From positions 39,491,473-39,555,472 of the forward strand of contig NC_063449.1 of the NCBI RefSeq assembly GCF_020379485.1: a stretch of DNA of 64,000 nt, given 5' to 3'. The DNA is from Brassica napus (lineage: Eukaryota; Streptophyta; Magnoliopsida; Brassicales; Brassicaceae). The position numbers and the translations under genes are program-made. The notes below the pieces were generated by a model, which did not search any database, was not told the DNA's origin, and worked only from the letters and a program-made list of their open reading frames with translations. Within the stretch, counting starts at the first letter, position 1; each line of letters begins with the position of its first letter. This document shows positions 1-11,479 of the stretch, one piece after another.

Positions 1-24
1 CCAAATATTTGACATGTCTTAAAC

Positions 25-960
25 ATCTTTTCTACTTTCTTTTTTTTTTTTAACAACAAAATCTTTTCTACTTTCTATGAATTTGTTAAGTTAAAAAGTT
101 TTAAAGTGCGAAATATAAAACTGATTAACGGGAAGGCTGAATAAAATTTCCAATCCAAGTTGTTTTTGTTTTACTCTATAAATTTTTAAAATAACTAAAA
201 TTAAATTAATTGTATAGAAAAATATATTCAATAAAATTATAAATTTTGTGTTACATATATAATTTGTTTTGAAATACAAATTTAGGAAATAGTACTTGCA
301 CATACTTTAGCATTGAACAATACCTGCTTAAATAAGAGTTTAAAATTAATCATTTTAAACATTTATTCCAAAATTCAAATAATAAATGTGAGCCATTCAT
401 CCAAATAAGTAATTAAACAAAAAGCTAGTTAATAGAATAAAATAGTATAATTTGACAGTTACATAGAAACATATTGATAGCTAATCATCCCATAGAAAAT
501 CTTTTCTACTTTCTTTATTTTTAACAACAAAATCTTTTCTACTTTCTATGAATTTGTTAAGTTAAAAAGTTTTCAAGTGCGAAATATAAAACTGATTAAT
601 GGGAAGGCTGAATAAAATTTCCAATCCAAGTTGTTTTTGTTTTACTCTATAAATTTTTAGAATAACTAAAATTAAATTAATTGTATATAAAAATATATTC
701 AATAAAATTATAAACTTTGTGTTACATATATAGTTTGTTTTGAAATGCAAAGGAAATAGTACTTGCACATACTTTAGCATTGAACAAAACTGCTTAAATA
801 AGAGTTTAAAATTAATCATTTTAGACATTAATTTCAAAATTCAAATAATAAATGTGAGCCATTCATCCAAATAAGTAATTATACAAAAAGCATTAGTTAA
901 TAGAATAAAATAGTATAATTGTACAGTTACATAGAAACATATTGATAGCTAATCATCCCA
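25..960. repeat. Direct tandem duplication, two ~465-bp units
   Basis: Two head-to-tail copies of the same AT-rich sequence lie at about 25-493 and 498-960. Both begin with ATCTTTTCTACTTTC and end with GATAGCTAATCATCCCA. They differ by scattered substitutions and a few small indels. The short reading frames inside are AT-rich and duplicated with the unit, and I see no gene in them. No terminal structure of a known transposon is visible. Confidence 0.85.
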
Positions 961-2597
961 TTGATAGTGTATGCGTCTAAAAATGGATATCAATATTATT
1001 GTGACATTACAAGCGTACGTATTTATTTGCAGGCACATGCACCGGTTAACTCTAATAAGGAAGAGGCATAAAATATAGTAGCTGAATAATAAAAGTGCGG
1101 GTCTACACCGAGGTTGTAGCAGAATAGCCGAATCAATACATTGCAGTGGTATTATTATAAGACTAAGCGACATATTCATGTACGCATATAAACATTTATA
1201 AAATAATCAAATTTTAATTAATGAATGCGTTGTTTCCACATGTTGATCAGTTTTAAATCATTTATAATTTATATATATGAAAAATAAATATAATATTATG
1301 TTGTTATTTCAATTTAATATGTGATTTAATATATAACAATTTAGAATGGTTCATTTTTTTGGAATAATAGATTATATATAATTTTAAACTAAATCATAAT
1401 TCATTTTGAATCTAAATAGATGAAAATCATATTATTTTAAATTATTTTAAATCATATTTAGTTCTATTCATCCTATTAGTTTATAAATAGATTTTATTAC
1501 AATCTAATTACACTAAAATGTGAATAATTTATTCATTTAGTTTATTCATTTACACTAAAATTAATATATGAATAAATTATTCACATTTTAGTTAGTCATC
1601 TTACATTTTGAAGTATTTTATATAATTTGTATATGTTGCCTAAAACTAACATTAGAAGAAGAAGAATAAAAATTACAAATATTAATTTTCCCAATTTATA
1701 ATTAAATAATTAATAACTTTGTTTTGAAAATAAAATAGCAAATTTGTTTATTCCATTGATATTATGAAATAAAAATTGAATAACTAGTATAGTATGTATA
1801 TATTACATAGAATAAGTTATATACATATATTTTTTAATCAAATTTTTTATAATAAATAATTAATTGTTAAACTAATTCTTATTAATCCAATATACATATA
1901 ATACTGAGTTTCGAAAAACTGATGTAAAATATTTCATAAAAAACATTCCAATAGCTTTAGAAAGATATACAAAATTTTCATTTTTGTTATTTTAGAATAA
2001 AAATTAATAAAAACTAAAATGTAAATTTTGATAATGTCAATTACAAAATAATTTAATCCAGTAAAGTCAATTACAAAGTTATCAACGTAATTGACCATTG
2101 GGAAAATTAACGTGAGTACGACATGTAAAAAAAGTGATTTTTCAAAAAATATTATAAAATTATTTATTTAGACATTTTATATCTTTTGTATGGTTTTTTA
2201 TTTTTATTTGTTAGTTGGTTTGGGACAACTCATAGCAAATTATTTATGTTTTACTAATATTATGATTTGAGTCATAACATTGCATGTGTTCGTTTTAATA
2301 ACCAGTTAACTGTAACAAAAAAAACACTGATAAAATTTAGTAACCGGTTATGTCACAAAATTACGTCATAAAAAAGAAAAGAGTGATGCTAGTGACAGTT
2401 TTTTTTTTTTTTTTTTTTTTTGAAACAATGCTAGTGATAGTTTGTAACGACAATTTGGTGGTTGTTTAATTAATTTATTGTGGACTTTCAATTACTTGTG
2501 CAATTGCTATTTTATTGGAGGACGAAATATCATAATGAAGATGCCGATATGGTTATGATCACGACTTTAGTGGTGAGGTGAAAAAGGGACTGACGCG
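961..2597. other. AT-rich intergenic DNA
   Basis: I see no gene here. The stretch holds a perfect inverted repeat (1512-1536 with 1568-1592, listed separately), a poly-T run of about 20 near 2400, and scattered A/T-rich simple sequence. The slightly less AT-rich part at 960-1180 can be read as a short frame on the minus strand, but nothing in it is recognisable. Confidence 0.6.
1512..1592. repeat. Perfect 25-bp inverted repeat (foldback)
   Basis: Bases 1512-1536 (starting ACTAAAATGTGAATAA) are the exact reverse complement of 1568-1592, with a 31-bp spacer. This is the size and form of a small foldback MITE or its remnant. No clear target site duplication was found. Confidence 0.75.
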
Positions 2598-3616
2598 TAG
2601 AGATGGCAATCATGGATCTGGATCGCGGGCCTATCCTGTGAAGAACTGACGCGGTACGATATTGGGACGATTACGGGCCTCGCGGGACGGATCTTTGCGG
2701 GACTGGATCTTTTGCGGGATGGGCCGAAACGGGTCATGCGGGATTACAGGGACCCACATTTTTTTTCTTCATTTCTTATTTTACCTGAAACAAATGAGAA
2801 AAAGAGTGAGAAGAAAGCGATTCTTGTGACTTTTCCCCTAGAAAACATAAGGAATTCAGACGATGATGCATGATTCGAGCTTCGGGGATGATGACTCCAG
2901 TTCCGGCGATGATGACTCCAGCTCCGGCGATGACGATTCGAGCTCTGGTGGTGTTTTGATTTGGTTTTCTCTTTTTATTACACACAACTATGAATTGCTT
3001 TATTACAATGTGATATTTCTTGTTTAAGTTGATTGGTTTTGTTTTCAGTACTGTGAATTGGTGTTTTTCTTAAATTAAATTTGGTTACAATGGTATTGTT
3101 TAGGAGAAAAGTTAGTTGTATATCACGTCACTTGTATAATTTGGCAAAGTGATTCACGATTTTTTTTGCAATCCAAATTATTAAAAAGAGAGATGATTTG
3201 ATGAAGACATACAACAATTGAGCCAAATTATTACAAAGACAACAACTCAATCAGATTCAAACTCAACAAAAGCTTATGCTGATAACAAAAGAAGGTTTTT
3301 AACTCAAGAACGCAAGTACAAACGGAGCTTTGTGGCATTGATTTTGATAATGCTTTAGTGAAGCTTAATAAGCTTTTTTCAACTCTCTTACACAATTCTT
3401 CTACTGGAACATTCATGAAAGAAACTGTAGTAGGCGGTTTAATAAGGAGGCGTCCCGCGGGACGGCCCGCGAAAGCTTATATATTCTGCGGTACGGGTTT
3501 GGGCCGGCATTTTGAAGACCGCAGCCCGCGCGGGACATGCCCGCTGTAACCCGTTCAACGACTAACCTGCCGCAGTACGGGACAGAAGGGATGGGTAAAC
3601 CTGTTTGACATCTCTA
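2598..3616. mobile_element. Non-autonomous hAT-like DNA transposon
   Basis: The left end reads TAGAGATGGCAA and the right end, reverse complemented, reads TAGAGATGTCAAACAGG, giving hAT-type terminal inverted repeats. The flanking 8 bp are CTGACGCG (2590-2597) and GTGACGTG (3617-3624), an imperfect 6/8 target duplication of the length hAT elements make. Both subterminal regions are far richer in G+C than their surroundings and carry repeated GCGGGAC motifs, as expected for transposase binding sites. Inside, a short plus-strand frame from 2863 encodes an acidic DDDSSSG repeat, perhaps a leftover of a transposase N terminus. No transposase core (DDE or hATC dimerisation region) is visible, so the element could move only with help. 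Confidence 0.7.
2863..2952 (+). repeat. 21-bp coding-type tandem repeat (DDDSSSG)
   Basis: Three to four copies of a 21-bp unit, GATGATGACTCCAGCTCCGGC with small changes, lie inside the hAT-like element. Read on the plus strand from an ATG at 2863 they give an acidic Asp-Ser-Gly repeat. On the minus strand the same bases can be read as a hydrophobic frame, which is a shadow. The repeat may be a remnant of the acidic N-terminal region of a transposase, but nothing downstream supports a full protein. Confidence 0.5.
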
Positions 3617-3912
3617 GTGACGTGCGTCACGTCCTTCAGATACTATCTGATGGTGGAATAATATAAAACGTCTGTTTTGAAGACAATCTCAATTCATGTA
3701 TACATTTGCAAGATGTACATGTAGGAAAAATCGACCGAGACGCTTAGAAACCGTAAATCTCTATTTATAATGAAATCGTCGATATTTGTGAATAATACTT
3801 ACATATATAATTCAGACTATTTTAGAGTATTAGCTTTATTATATATGTGTGTGCGCTTTAATGTAGGAAATTTGTATATGTACTAATTTCTACTTTTATT
3901 TCAAAAGATTTT

Positions 3913-5215
3913 GGCCTCGTTCGTTTGCTCACCCAGAAGATCCATCTGGGTGAAGATGCAAATCGATGTTCGTTTTGTGTATTATAATGCATTTTCTCGC
4001 AAAAACTGAAAAACACATTTCCCCGCCAAAACCGCAAGATGCATTTTTTCGCAAAAAAACGTAAAACACACATTTCCATAAAACACACATTTTTCGGCCA
4101 AACCAGTAAAACCGCACATTTCGACCAAAACCGAAAAATCTCGTTTTCCCGTCAAAACAAAAAAAATGCATTTTCCCGCCAAAACCCAAAAAACGCATTT
4201 CCCGCCAAACTCCAAAAAACATTTTCCGGCCAAAACCGCAAAAAAACATTTTCCCGCCAAAACCGAAAAAAACGCAATTTTCTCGCCAAAACCGGAAAAA
4301 CGTAATTTCCCGCCAAAACCGGAAAAATGCATTTTCTCGCCAAAACCGGAAAACACAATTTTCCCGCCAAAACCGGAAAAAACGCATTTTCCCTCCAAAA
4401 TCGGAAAAACGCATTTTCCCGGCAAAACTGGAAAACATAATTTTCCCTCCAACACAGGAAAACACAATTTTCCCGCCAAAACTGGAAAAACACACTTTCT
4501 CGCCAAAACCGGAAAAACACACGTTCCCGCCAAAACCGGAAAACACAATTTTTCCGCCAAAACCGGAAAATGAAATTTTCCCGCCAAAACCGGAAAAAAC
4601 GCATTTTTCCGCCAAAACTGGAAAACTCATTTTCTCGCCAAAATCGGGAAAACGCATTTTCCCGCCAAAACCGGAAAAATGTATTTTCCCACCCAAAACC
4701 GGAAAAAATGTATTTTCTCGTCGAAACCGCAAAAATGTTTTTCCCGCCAAAATCGCGAAAATGTTTTTCCCGCCAAAATCGCGAAAAAATCTTTTCCCGT
4801 CAAAAATACTTTTCCCACCAAAACCGTAAAACACACTTTTCCCGTCCAAACCGCAAAATGTATTTTTCCGCCAAACCCATAAAAACGTATTTTTCCGCCA
4901 AAACAACAAAAATGCACTTTTTCGCCAAAAACACATTTTTCCTCAAAAACCGCAAAAATATTTTCTGCCAAAACCGTAAAAATGCTATTTTTCCGCCGAA
5001 ACGTAAAAAATTATATTTTAATCATTTTATTAACAAGTCCACCTGAATGTAGATGGAAGTTAAAAAATGAAAAGCAAACGAACATAGTTGCATTCAGATG
5101 ATTCATCTGGATGCATGGACGAAATGAAGAAACGAATAACACCCAGATGGAGCATCTGAATAAGACATCTAGATGGACCATCTGGATGCATCTTCCAGAT
5201 GTACAAACGAACAGG
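3913..5215. mobile_element. Transposon-like element with minisatellite core
   Basis: The left end GGCCTCGTTCGTTTG and the right end (reverse complement GGCCTGTTCGTTTG) form short terminal inverted repeats, followed on both sides by imperfect repeats of CATCTGGATG type. The TIR resembles PIF/Harbinger (Tourist) or hAT-type ends, but I could not find a convincing target duplication, so the superfamily is open. About 1 kb of the interior is a minisatellite (separate entry). There is no transposase coding. The element sits inside repeat block A. Confidence 0.55.
3985..5015. repeat. ~28-bp minisatellite array carrying E2F-type sites
   Basis: About 35 degenerate head-to-tail copies of a 26-31-bp unit with consensus TTTTCCCGCCAAAACCGGAA plus a short AACGCA-like spacer. 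At least nine copies contain a perfect TTTCCCGC, the plant E2F-DP consensus TTTSSCGC (for example near 4170, 4190, 4246, 4303, 4360, 4469, 4576, 4656, 4737 and 4763). Others are one base away (TTTCTCGC, TTTTCCGCC). Because the unit contains few stop codons in several frames, the array gives long spurious open frames on both strands (up to 335 codons of FGGK/FWREN repeats). These should not be annotated as genes. Confidence 0.9.
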
Positions 5216-6029
5216 CCATATTATTTTTCCATAACATTTTCGTGTAGTACAGTATCGGTGGAGCATCTTGTCGACCGAGTATTAGCTTTATTATATATAC
5301 TAGAATTTTTGTCCGCGCTACTTGCGGAATAGGTTTAGTATGTATTATGGGTTTCAGATGTTTTGTTTGTTTATATATGGCTTAGTTTTGTTTTATCTTA
5401 TATATTGGGTTATCATGAAACAAATTATTAATCATAAGTAAAGTTCATGTGGTTGTGACAGAAATGAACCATGTATTACATGTGCCAAATCTGAGAACAC
5501 ATCACATCACTATTCTAACATAGTAGGTATTCACAGATTTATATTTTTGTTTGAAATCAGTGTGCTTTCACTTTGTATTTACAATTGAGTTCTAGATTTT
5601 GGTTTGACATCCTTTTTACGATTATAAAATTTGAGTTTTTGGTTTGAATGAGAGCATTGTATTCTCCAAAAAAAATAAGAAATATGGTGAATATCAATAT
5701 TCTGCTATTGTTTAAAAAAATGGTCTAGGTAATCAAAAACAATATAAGAAGAAGTTCAAGTCATTTGGATAACAAGAGATGATGTGTGGACCATAAGAAA
5801 GAAATAGCCTAAAATTGTAAAAGAGTGAGTTAGTTAATTTAATTATAAGTATAAACTAAGCCATGGTTATTTATATAAGAAGATATTTACATGGCATAGC
5901 TGGGTATAAACTCCTCGTAAGCTCTTCTTCATTTGATTGTACCATCGTTTGGCTGATATGCTGGGGACTGTAAATCTGTGAAAATAATAATTGTTCAAAT
6001 GAGCTTTGGAAATTGATGGATATGAAAAA

Positions 6030-9000
6030 TTATATATTAATAAAATTACCATTGTGGGGGTGAAGGCCTTTGAAGATTTCTTTGTATACTATGTTTTTTA
6101 CCCTCAGCTGGTGCGAATCTTCGTATTTGATGATCGTTAGTCCTGCTTTGCTTGTGACACGTGATAGAGCCACATAAAGTTGACCGTGAGTGAAGACTGG
6201 TTTAGGCAGATATAAGATGACCTCTTTTAAACTCTGGCCTTGACTTTTATTGATTGTCATTGCATAGCACAGTCTGATAGGGAATTGTCGCCGTCGTAAT
6301 GTGAACGGTAGCTTTGTTTCTTCATGCAAAAGAACAATTCTTGGTATTAAGACCTCTTTCCCAATATGTGAGCCAGTGAAAATTTGCGCCTTCAGAACGC
6401 GGTCGCCTATGCGGGTTAAGATCATACGGGTACCATTGCATAATCCTTTTTTTTTTATTTATGTTTCGTAGAAGCATAACCAGGGCACCAACTTTCAGAG
6501 TGAGTTTGTGCGAGGGTAATCCTGAGAATTCCAATGAATTGAGATACTCGATAGAATATAATGTTTCATTATGTTTGGATCGAGTGTCCGATATCTCAAA
6601 GCTGTCGGAGCTAAAATAATCTCTTGAAACCCCGTCGGTTTGCGAGATGGTATAGGCGTTAATTTCATCGACGGTTTCATTACGGGGTGTGAGTATAGCC
6701 TTATCAGTGTAGGATGTCTGCGGATTAGTCATCTTGCTGATGTCTCCATATGCGGCATCCACAACTTCTTTTAGTGAATCATCACCACTCACACGAATCA
6801 ACGATTTATCAACTGCTGTCATCTGTTCATGGTGGTTGTCACACTCATACCCCGATTCTAGGTGTGGATGACCTTCCCCGACCTGCAGAAGCCAATCGGA
6901 GAACTCCTTTTCGTCCTGATTGACTCGCATATTTATTTTTAAAGAGAATTTGTGACAGCTACCCCATAGGTATGAGTAACTTATCGATGCCAAGACAGTA
7001 TCAGCTCTGTTGCCTTGTGGAACCACAGGTAGAATCTGTCTGAAATCACCCTCTAACAAAACTGTCTTACCGCCAAAAGTCTGCTCCTTTGTAGAAGGGT
7101 TTCTTTTTGACATTATGTCTCTCAACGTCTTGTCCAGTGCCTCAAAAGGATGCTTATGCGTCATAGGTGCTTCGTCCCAAATTATAGGATCTGTTTTCTC
7201 GATTAGCTCAGCCAGCATTGTTCCAGGTTTGATGTTGCAGAGCTTATCTTCACTGAGCTTTAAAGGGATATTGAAGCGTGAATGCGCGGTTCTACCGTTA
7301 GGTAACAATAGTTTGGCTATTCCTGAAGAGGCAACTGGCAAAACTATCTGTTTCCTTGAACGAATCCTTGATATAATGGTTTGTTATAGGAATGTTTTCC
7401 CTGTGCCTCCTGCGCCATATACAAAGAATAGCTTTCCATCCTTTTTATTATCAGAGTCTAAGACCGCTTCGTAAATCGCACGTTGATCAGGATTAAGTTT
7501 GTTGAATTGCATGTCATGTCTTAGAGTTTCCTCAGCAACATCGTAATCCAGTTCTTGGTACCACAAACTGTTTCCCAGTTCTCTTAGCAAAACAGGTTTG
7601 ATCTTTGGCATCTCTTTAATATCACCTAGTGAGTGCTCATGCAGGCGCATCAACTTTTCCACCTCAATTAATGTGTATTGCTCAAGAGTATCATCATCCA
7701 GCTCCAGATTTGCATGATTTAAGATTCTCTGCCTCTTGTAGAGTATGTCCTCACTCATCGATCTCCACGAGTTTTCCCATAGGTTTTTAGGGCTCGAAAC
7801 GAAACAACTATTAAGAAACGTGACAAACATTTCGCGGAGCTGGTATGGGGTAGCCCATAAAGCACCCTCTGACATACTCTCGAGCCACTCGACATCGTTG
7901 TCCAAATATCCGCGTGCGTAGCAAACTGATTTGAAGTCAGGATATTTCACATCGTTGTATGTTTTGAGCTCGTCGTAGCTTCTAGGACTCTTTATCTTAT
8001 TTATGAGGATCCTTAGATAGTAACGATCACCTGCTGATGGATAAACTGCTACAATTCTTCCTATGGCTCTGCCTCTCTTACGCTCAGACCAGACTTTAGT
8101 GTTATTGTTCCATACGAAATATTCTGGTATTTTCACATACGTTAATGTTCGTGAAAACTCGGACCTTCAGCATAAAACCATCCATTCAGTGAACATTGTT
8201 TTCTCAATACCTGGCTTGCGGATTACATGGCCGAGGTTATCAGTTTCTTTAACTGATATATTATGTTCGCCTTCTAAGTGAATGATAAGCTTCTTGACTG
8301 ATGGTTTTCTCTTGTGTACGTAGAATGCATACGTCCGCCCCATAGACTCACAAGATGATAGATATCGAGCATCTATGTAATCTTGGATCTCATTTCGGTG
8401 TTTGATGACCCTCTCTTTCGATCCGCCAGAGGCTGTTGCGTCAGATGTACTGGCCGTATTTCCTTTCTCAATGACAGCTGTTGCTCTGTCAACACCCTTG
8501 GTAATGTATTTGAATAAGTACTTGACCGCACTTGTACGATTACACCATTCAACATTAATATGAGCCTCGTACTTCTTCAGGAGATCGATGTTATGAGGTA
8601 CGACAAAAGTGTTGTCCAAGGTTGATCCATTCTTTACCACAGTCGCATTTTCGTTCCGGCGCCGACGATACAATATATATCCCGACTTGTCAACCGAAGT
8701 GTTGTCGTTATACGGCCGAGGAAACTTTTTCAAGCACACATTTTTATCCATACATGGTGACTTCGGATTCATGACACCACATGGACCATGGATCACGTGT
8801 TTTGTGACTAAAGCATAAGCCTCTGGATCCTTTTCTTTGTCTGGGAGCTCGGCTGATATGATCGCATCTACTTCATCCGCGCTTGGCGTTCTGGAAGAGT
8901 TTCCAAACCACAATAATATATGTGCATGGGGGAGACCTCTTTTTTGAAACTCTATCCGGTGAACTGCTGCTGTATATGGTTTGAAGAAAGTTCCTTTTTT

Positions 9001-10320
9001 GAAATCCTTGAGCAGCTGATCCAACTTCATTTTAAAGACTCGACATTCAATGTCTGGTCTATCATTAGGAGATTCTCCACCATATCTGGCAAGATGTTCT
9101 TTAATCTCACTCCAGTTAGGATTGGCAGTAATTGTGACAAACAAATCTGGATTACCATATTCTCTGCAAATAGCCATTGCGTCATGGTATTTCTCAACTA
9201 AGTACTGAGGGCCACCGGTGAAACTTGGTGGAAGTATAAACCTTTGACCAATAATTTTGGCATCGGTATCGCCTCTGGAAACAGCATCAAGGACATTATT
9301 GTAGAGTTCTGCCCTCAGGACATCCTGGTTGTTCCTCACCCACCTTAACTGATCCTCCTCGATTGCCGTATAAATGTCAACTATATATTGATGGAGTAGA
9401 CGACCGCTCTTTATTAAAGTCATTCCTTGGTTAAGACGTGTCTGAATTTGAGCTGCGTAGAATTCGCGTATGGTTAGGAATTGCCTTGTTCTGGAAGTTC
9501 TTGTCTCAAGATGTAGTGGGATCTCGGGATGGAAACCATACTCACCATATGGAAATAAAAGAGGGTATTGGAGGCTAATGTATAAGGGGTGATCATCACG
9601 TAGCTGCTGCAAAGTGTCAGTTTGGAATTGGACCACTATATCTCGTTCTCCGATTGTTGATGACATATCCCCTACGATAAGACCTGCCCCCTCACTCGTA
9701 CCCGGAAGATCGTATTCTTTCCCTTTCCCCTATATGGGACCAATTTAACAGCAAATTCTTCTCCAACAGTTTCGTAGTGGTCACGCGCTCGTCGGAAAAC
9801 CTTAGCCAAACAGTTATTCTCGTCAATCATCTCGATAAGCCGCTCTAATGTTGTCTCATCAAGACTACCTTCTGTTGAAGTTTGACCCATCGCATTTAAC
9901 CGATTTTTGACTTCTTTCTGTGTATCAAATATATATAGCTGGAGATATTCTGGGAGACGACCCTGCCGCGGTATAAGCGAGCCAATTCTGTGGTGGGTTT
10001 GTCCTTGGATCTGTATAGTATACGGACCAGGCACATGCACCACACTATAATCCATTTTCATACCAATGGATGTGAAAGAGAGGACATAATTATAGACTCG
10101 AATAGTATCTCGAAACTTCTTGGACTGTAGAAGTTCTTCTAACAGGGCTGGAGGTTGTCTAATTGGTGAAATCTTGATTTTGCCATGATTACAGCAAATT
10201 GTGAATGTTGATTCACCGGTTCTGGAGTCTGTACCGGTGCTTTCTCAAATCCACATAAGCGCATCACATTTTGTGCATGCTACAATTGGGTTCTCTTCGG
10301 GTTTTGATGTTGAACCTTTA
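6030..10320 (-). pseudogene. Helitron Rep-Pif1 helicase (RepHel), broken
   Basis: This is the replication-transposition protein of a plant Helitron: an HUH endonuclease joined to a Pif1-type helicase. The N-terminal zinc-finger-like part is at 10062-10320 (CTKCDALMW, then ICCNHGKI). The Rep domain follows with the HUH motif GLPHAHILLWF and the tyrosine region YLFKYITKG. The helicase has Walker A GAGGTGKTFL, Walker B IIWDEAPM, LLEGDFRQILPVV, and C-terminal [10 protein letters not shown] and YVALSRV. Five lesions are visible: TGA at 10245-10247, a frame change near 9700, TGA at 8167-8169, TAA at 7384-7386 just after Walker A, and a frame change at the T-run 6447-6456 (poly-A in the coding strand). 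On either side of each stop the frame is unchanged. The copy cannot make an intact enzyme, although most motifs survive, so decay is fairly recent. Confidence 0.93.
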
Positions 10321-10350
10321 TCTGAATAAACAATTGTATTTAATTATTAA

Positions 10351-10860
10351 TTCTAATGGATTTAATATATGTAATAATTTATAGTTTTCAGATCGTTGAC
10401 ACTTGTTGCTACTTGTATATATATATATTTCATTCCCATAAATTTTAAATAGAAGAAATTTTGTAGTTTGACGTTTTATATACTTTTTAACAAATGTAGC
10501 AAACATTAATTTTGTAGTGTTGATGTTTATTTTTATCAAAATACATATATGGATGAAAAAACATTAGTGGCTAATGAATATTCTATTTGTTCCAAAAAAA
10601 TAGAATTTTTAGTATTTTCACACATATTAAGAAAACAAATTAAACTACCATGATAAATGTATTGTTTTCTGTAACTTTTAACCAATAATAATTATTAAAG
10701 CCAATTAATTTTTTCGAAATTTACAACTTTTCATAGAAAACACAAAAATACATTCTAATGGATTTAATATATGTAATAATTTTGTCATAGTTTTCAGATC
10801 GTTGACACTTGTTGATACTTTCATATATATATTTTAAACTCCCATAAAGTTTAAATAGTA
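10351..10860. repeat. ~100-bp direct duplication inside the Helitron
   Basis: The segment 10351-10452 (ATTCTAATGGATTTAATATA, then TCAGATCGTTGACACTTGTT) recurs at 10754-10858 with small changes. The copies are about 400 bp apart, in what should be intron sequence of the Helitron gene. Confidence 0.8.
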
Positions 10861-10861
10861 T

Positions 10862-11475
10862 GCACCTTTCTTTGTTGCTCGAGAGCGACGAAAACCAAGA
10901 GATCGTGGTTCAGCATTCAAATCTATGTATATACAATGAATATTAGAACTATAAATGTATTAATCATAATTGGATTTCTTAGATATGATGTTTACCTTGT
11001 GACAGTGCCGAAGATCGCTTTGACAGCAAGATGGCCTTTCTCATATTACGTGCGTTCTTTTGCTTGACTATCAAGGTCAAACAAATATTAGTTTAAGAGG
11101 ATATATATAAGAGATAGACATATAAGTATTGTTTCTTACTATAAGTATCGCAACCATCACAGCCGCCTGTTCAATAAAAATTTGAAATCAGCTGATTTAT
11201 GTATAAATATAAACAAAGACTAGTATTATAAATCGTTCGAACTTACAGTCAAAAAATTTTGGTTTGAATGTTGGCCGATCATTAACCAGATGAACTGAAA
11301 ATATACATGATTTAATCATTATCAGGAAAACATTGAAATTTGAAAAAGATCCGAGAATAATAACACACAAAATTTATAAATTTGAAAAAAATCCGGGAAT
11401 AATAAAACACCTTTCGGTTTAGTAAGGGATCCACGTGGACGGCCACGTTTACTTTTATGCGTATGATCGCCTGAA
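10862..11475 (-). pseudogene. N-terminal exons of the Helitron protein
   Basis: Several short minus-strand coding blocks are bounded by plausible splice sites. The block around 11413-11475 encodes an AT-hook-like KRGRPRGSLTKPK. That around 11246-11299 encodes HLVNDRPTFKPKFFD. That around 10999-11068 encodes NMRKAILLSKRSSALSQ. That around 10871-10921 encodes LNAEPRSLGFRRSRATKK. Basic N-terminal segments of this kind precede the Rep region in plant Helitron proteins. A further candidate first exon at 13286-13327 begins MTTPPSDQPIQTA and is followed by a GTGAGT donor, but it is weak. Exon limits were judged by eye and are approximate. Confidence 0.5.
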
Positions 11476-11479
11476 AGAT

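Larger units (their letters stand above)
3845..5298. repeat. Repeat block A (interrupted copy; second copy at 19466-19890)
   Basis: The left flank (GCTTTAATGTAGGAAATTTG onward, 3855-3912) and right flank (TATTATTTTTCCATAACATT onward, 5219-5277) match the two parts of block B at 19480-19545 and 19828-19876 almost base for base. Between the flanks the two copies carry entirely different insertions. In copy A the unit is also bracketed by a direct repeat of about 20 bp, GTATTAGCTTTATTATATAT, at about 3822 and 5279, which may be the target duplication of the parent element. The element type is not recognised. Confidence 0.65.

Noticed and set aside
3929..5046. Long open frames (up to 335 codons) on both strands
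   Set aside because: They are periodic translations of a 28-bp minisatellite in several frames at once, with no start context or conserved domain.
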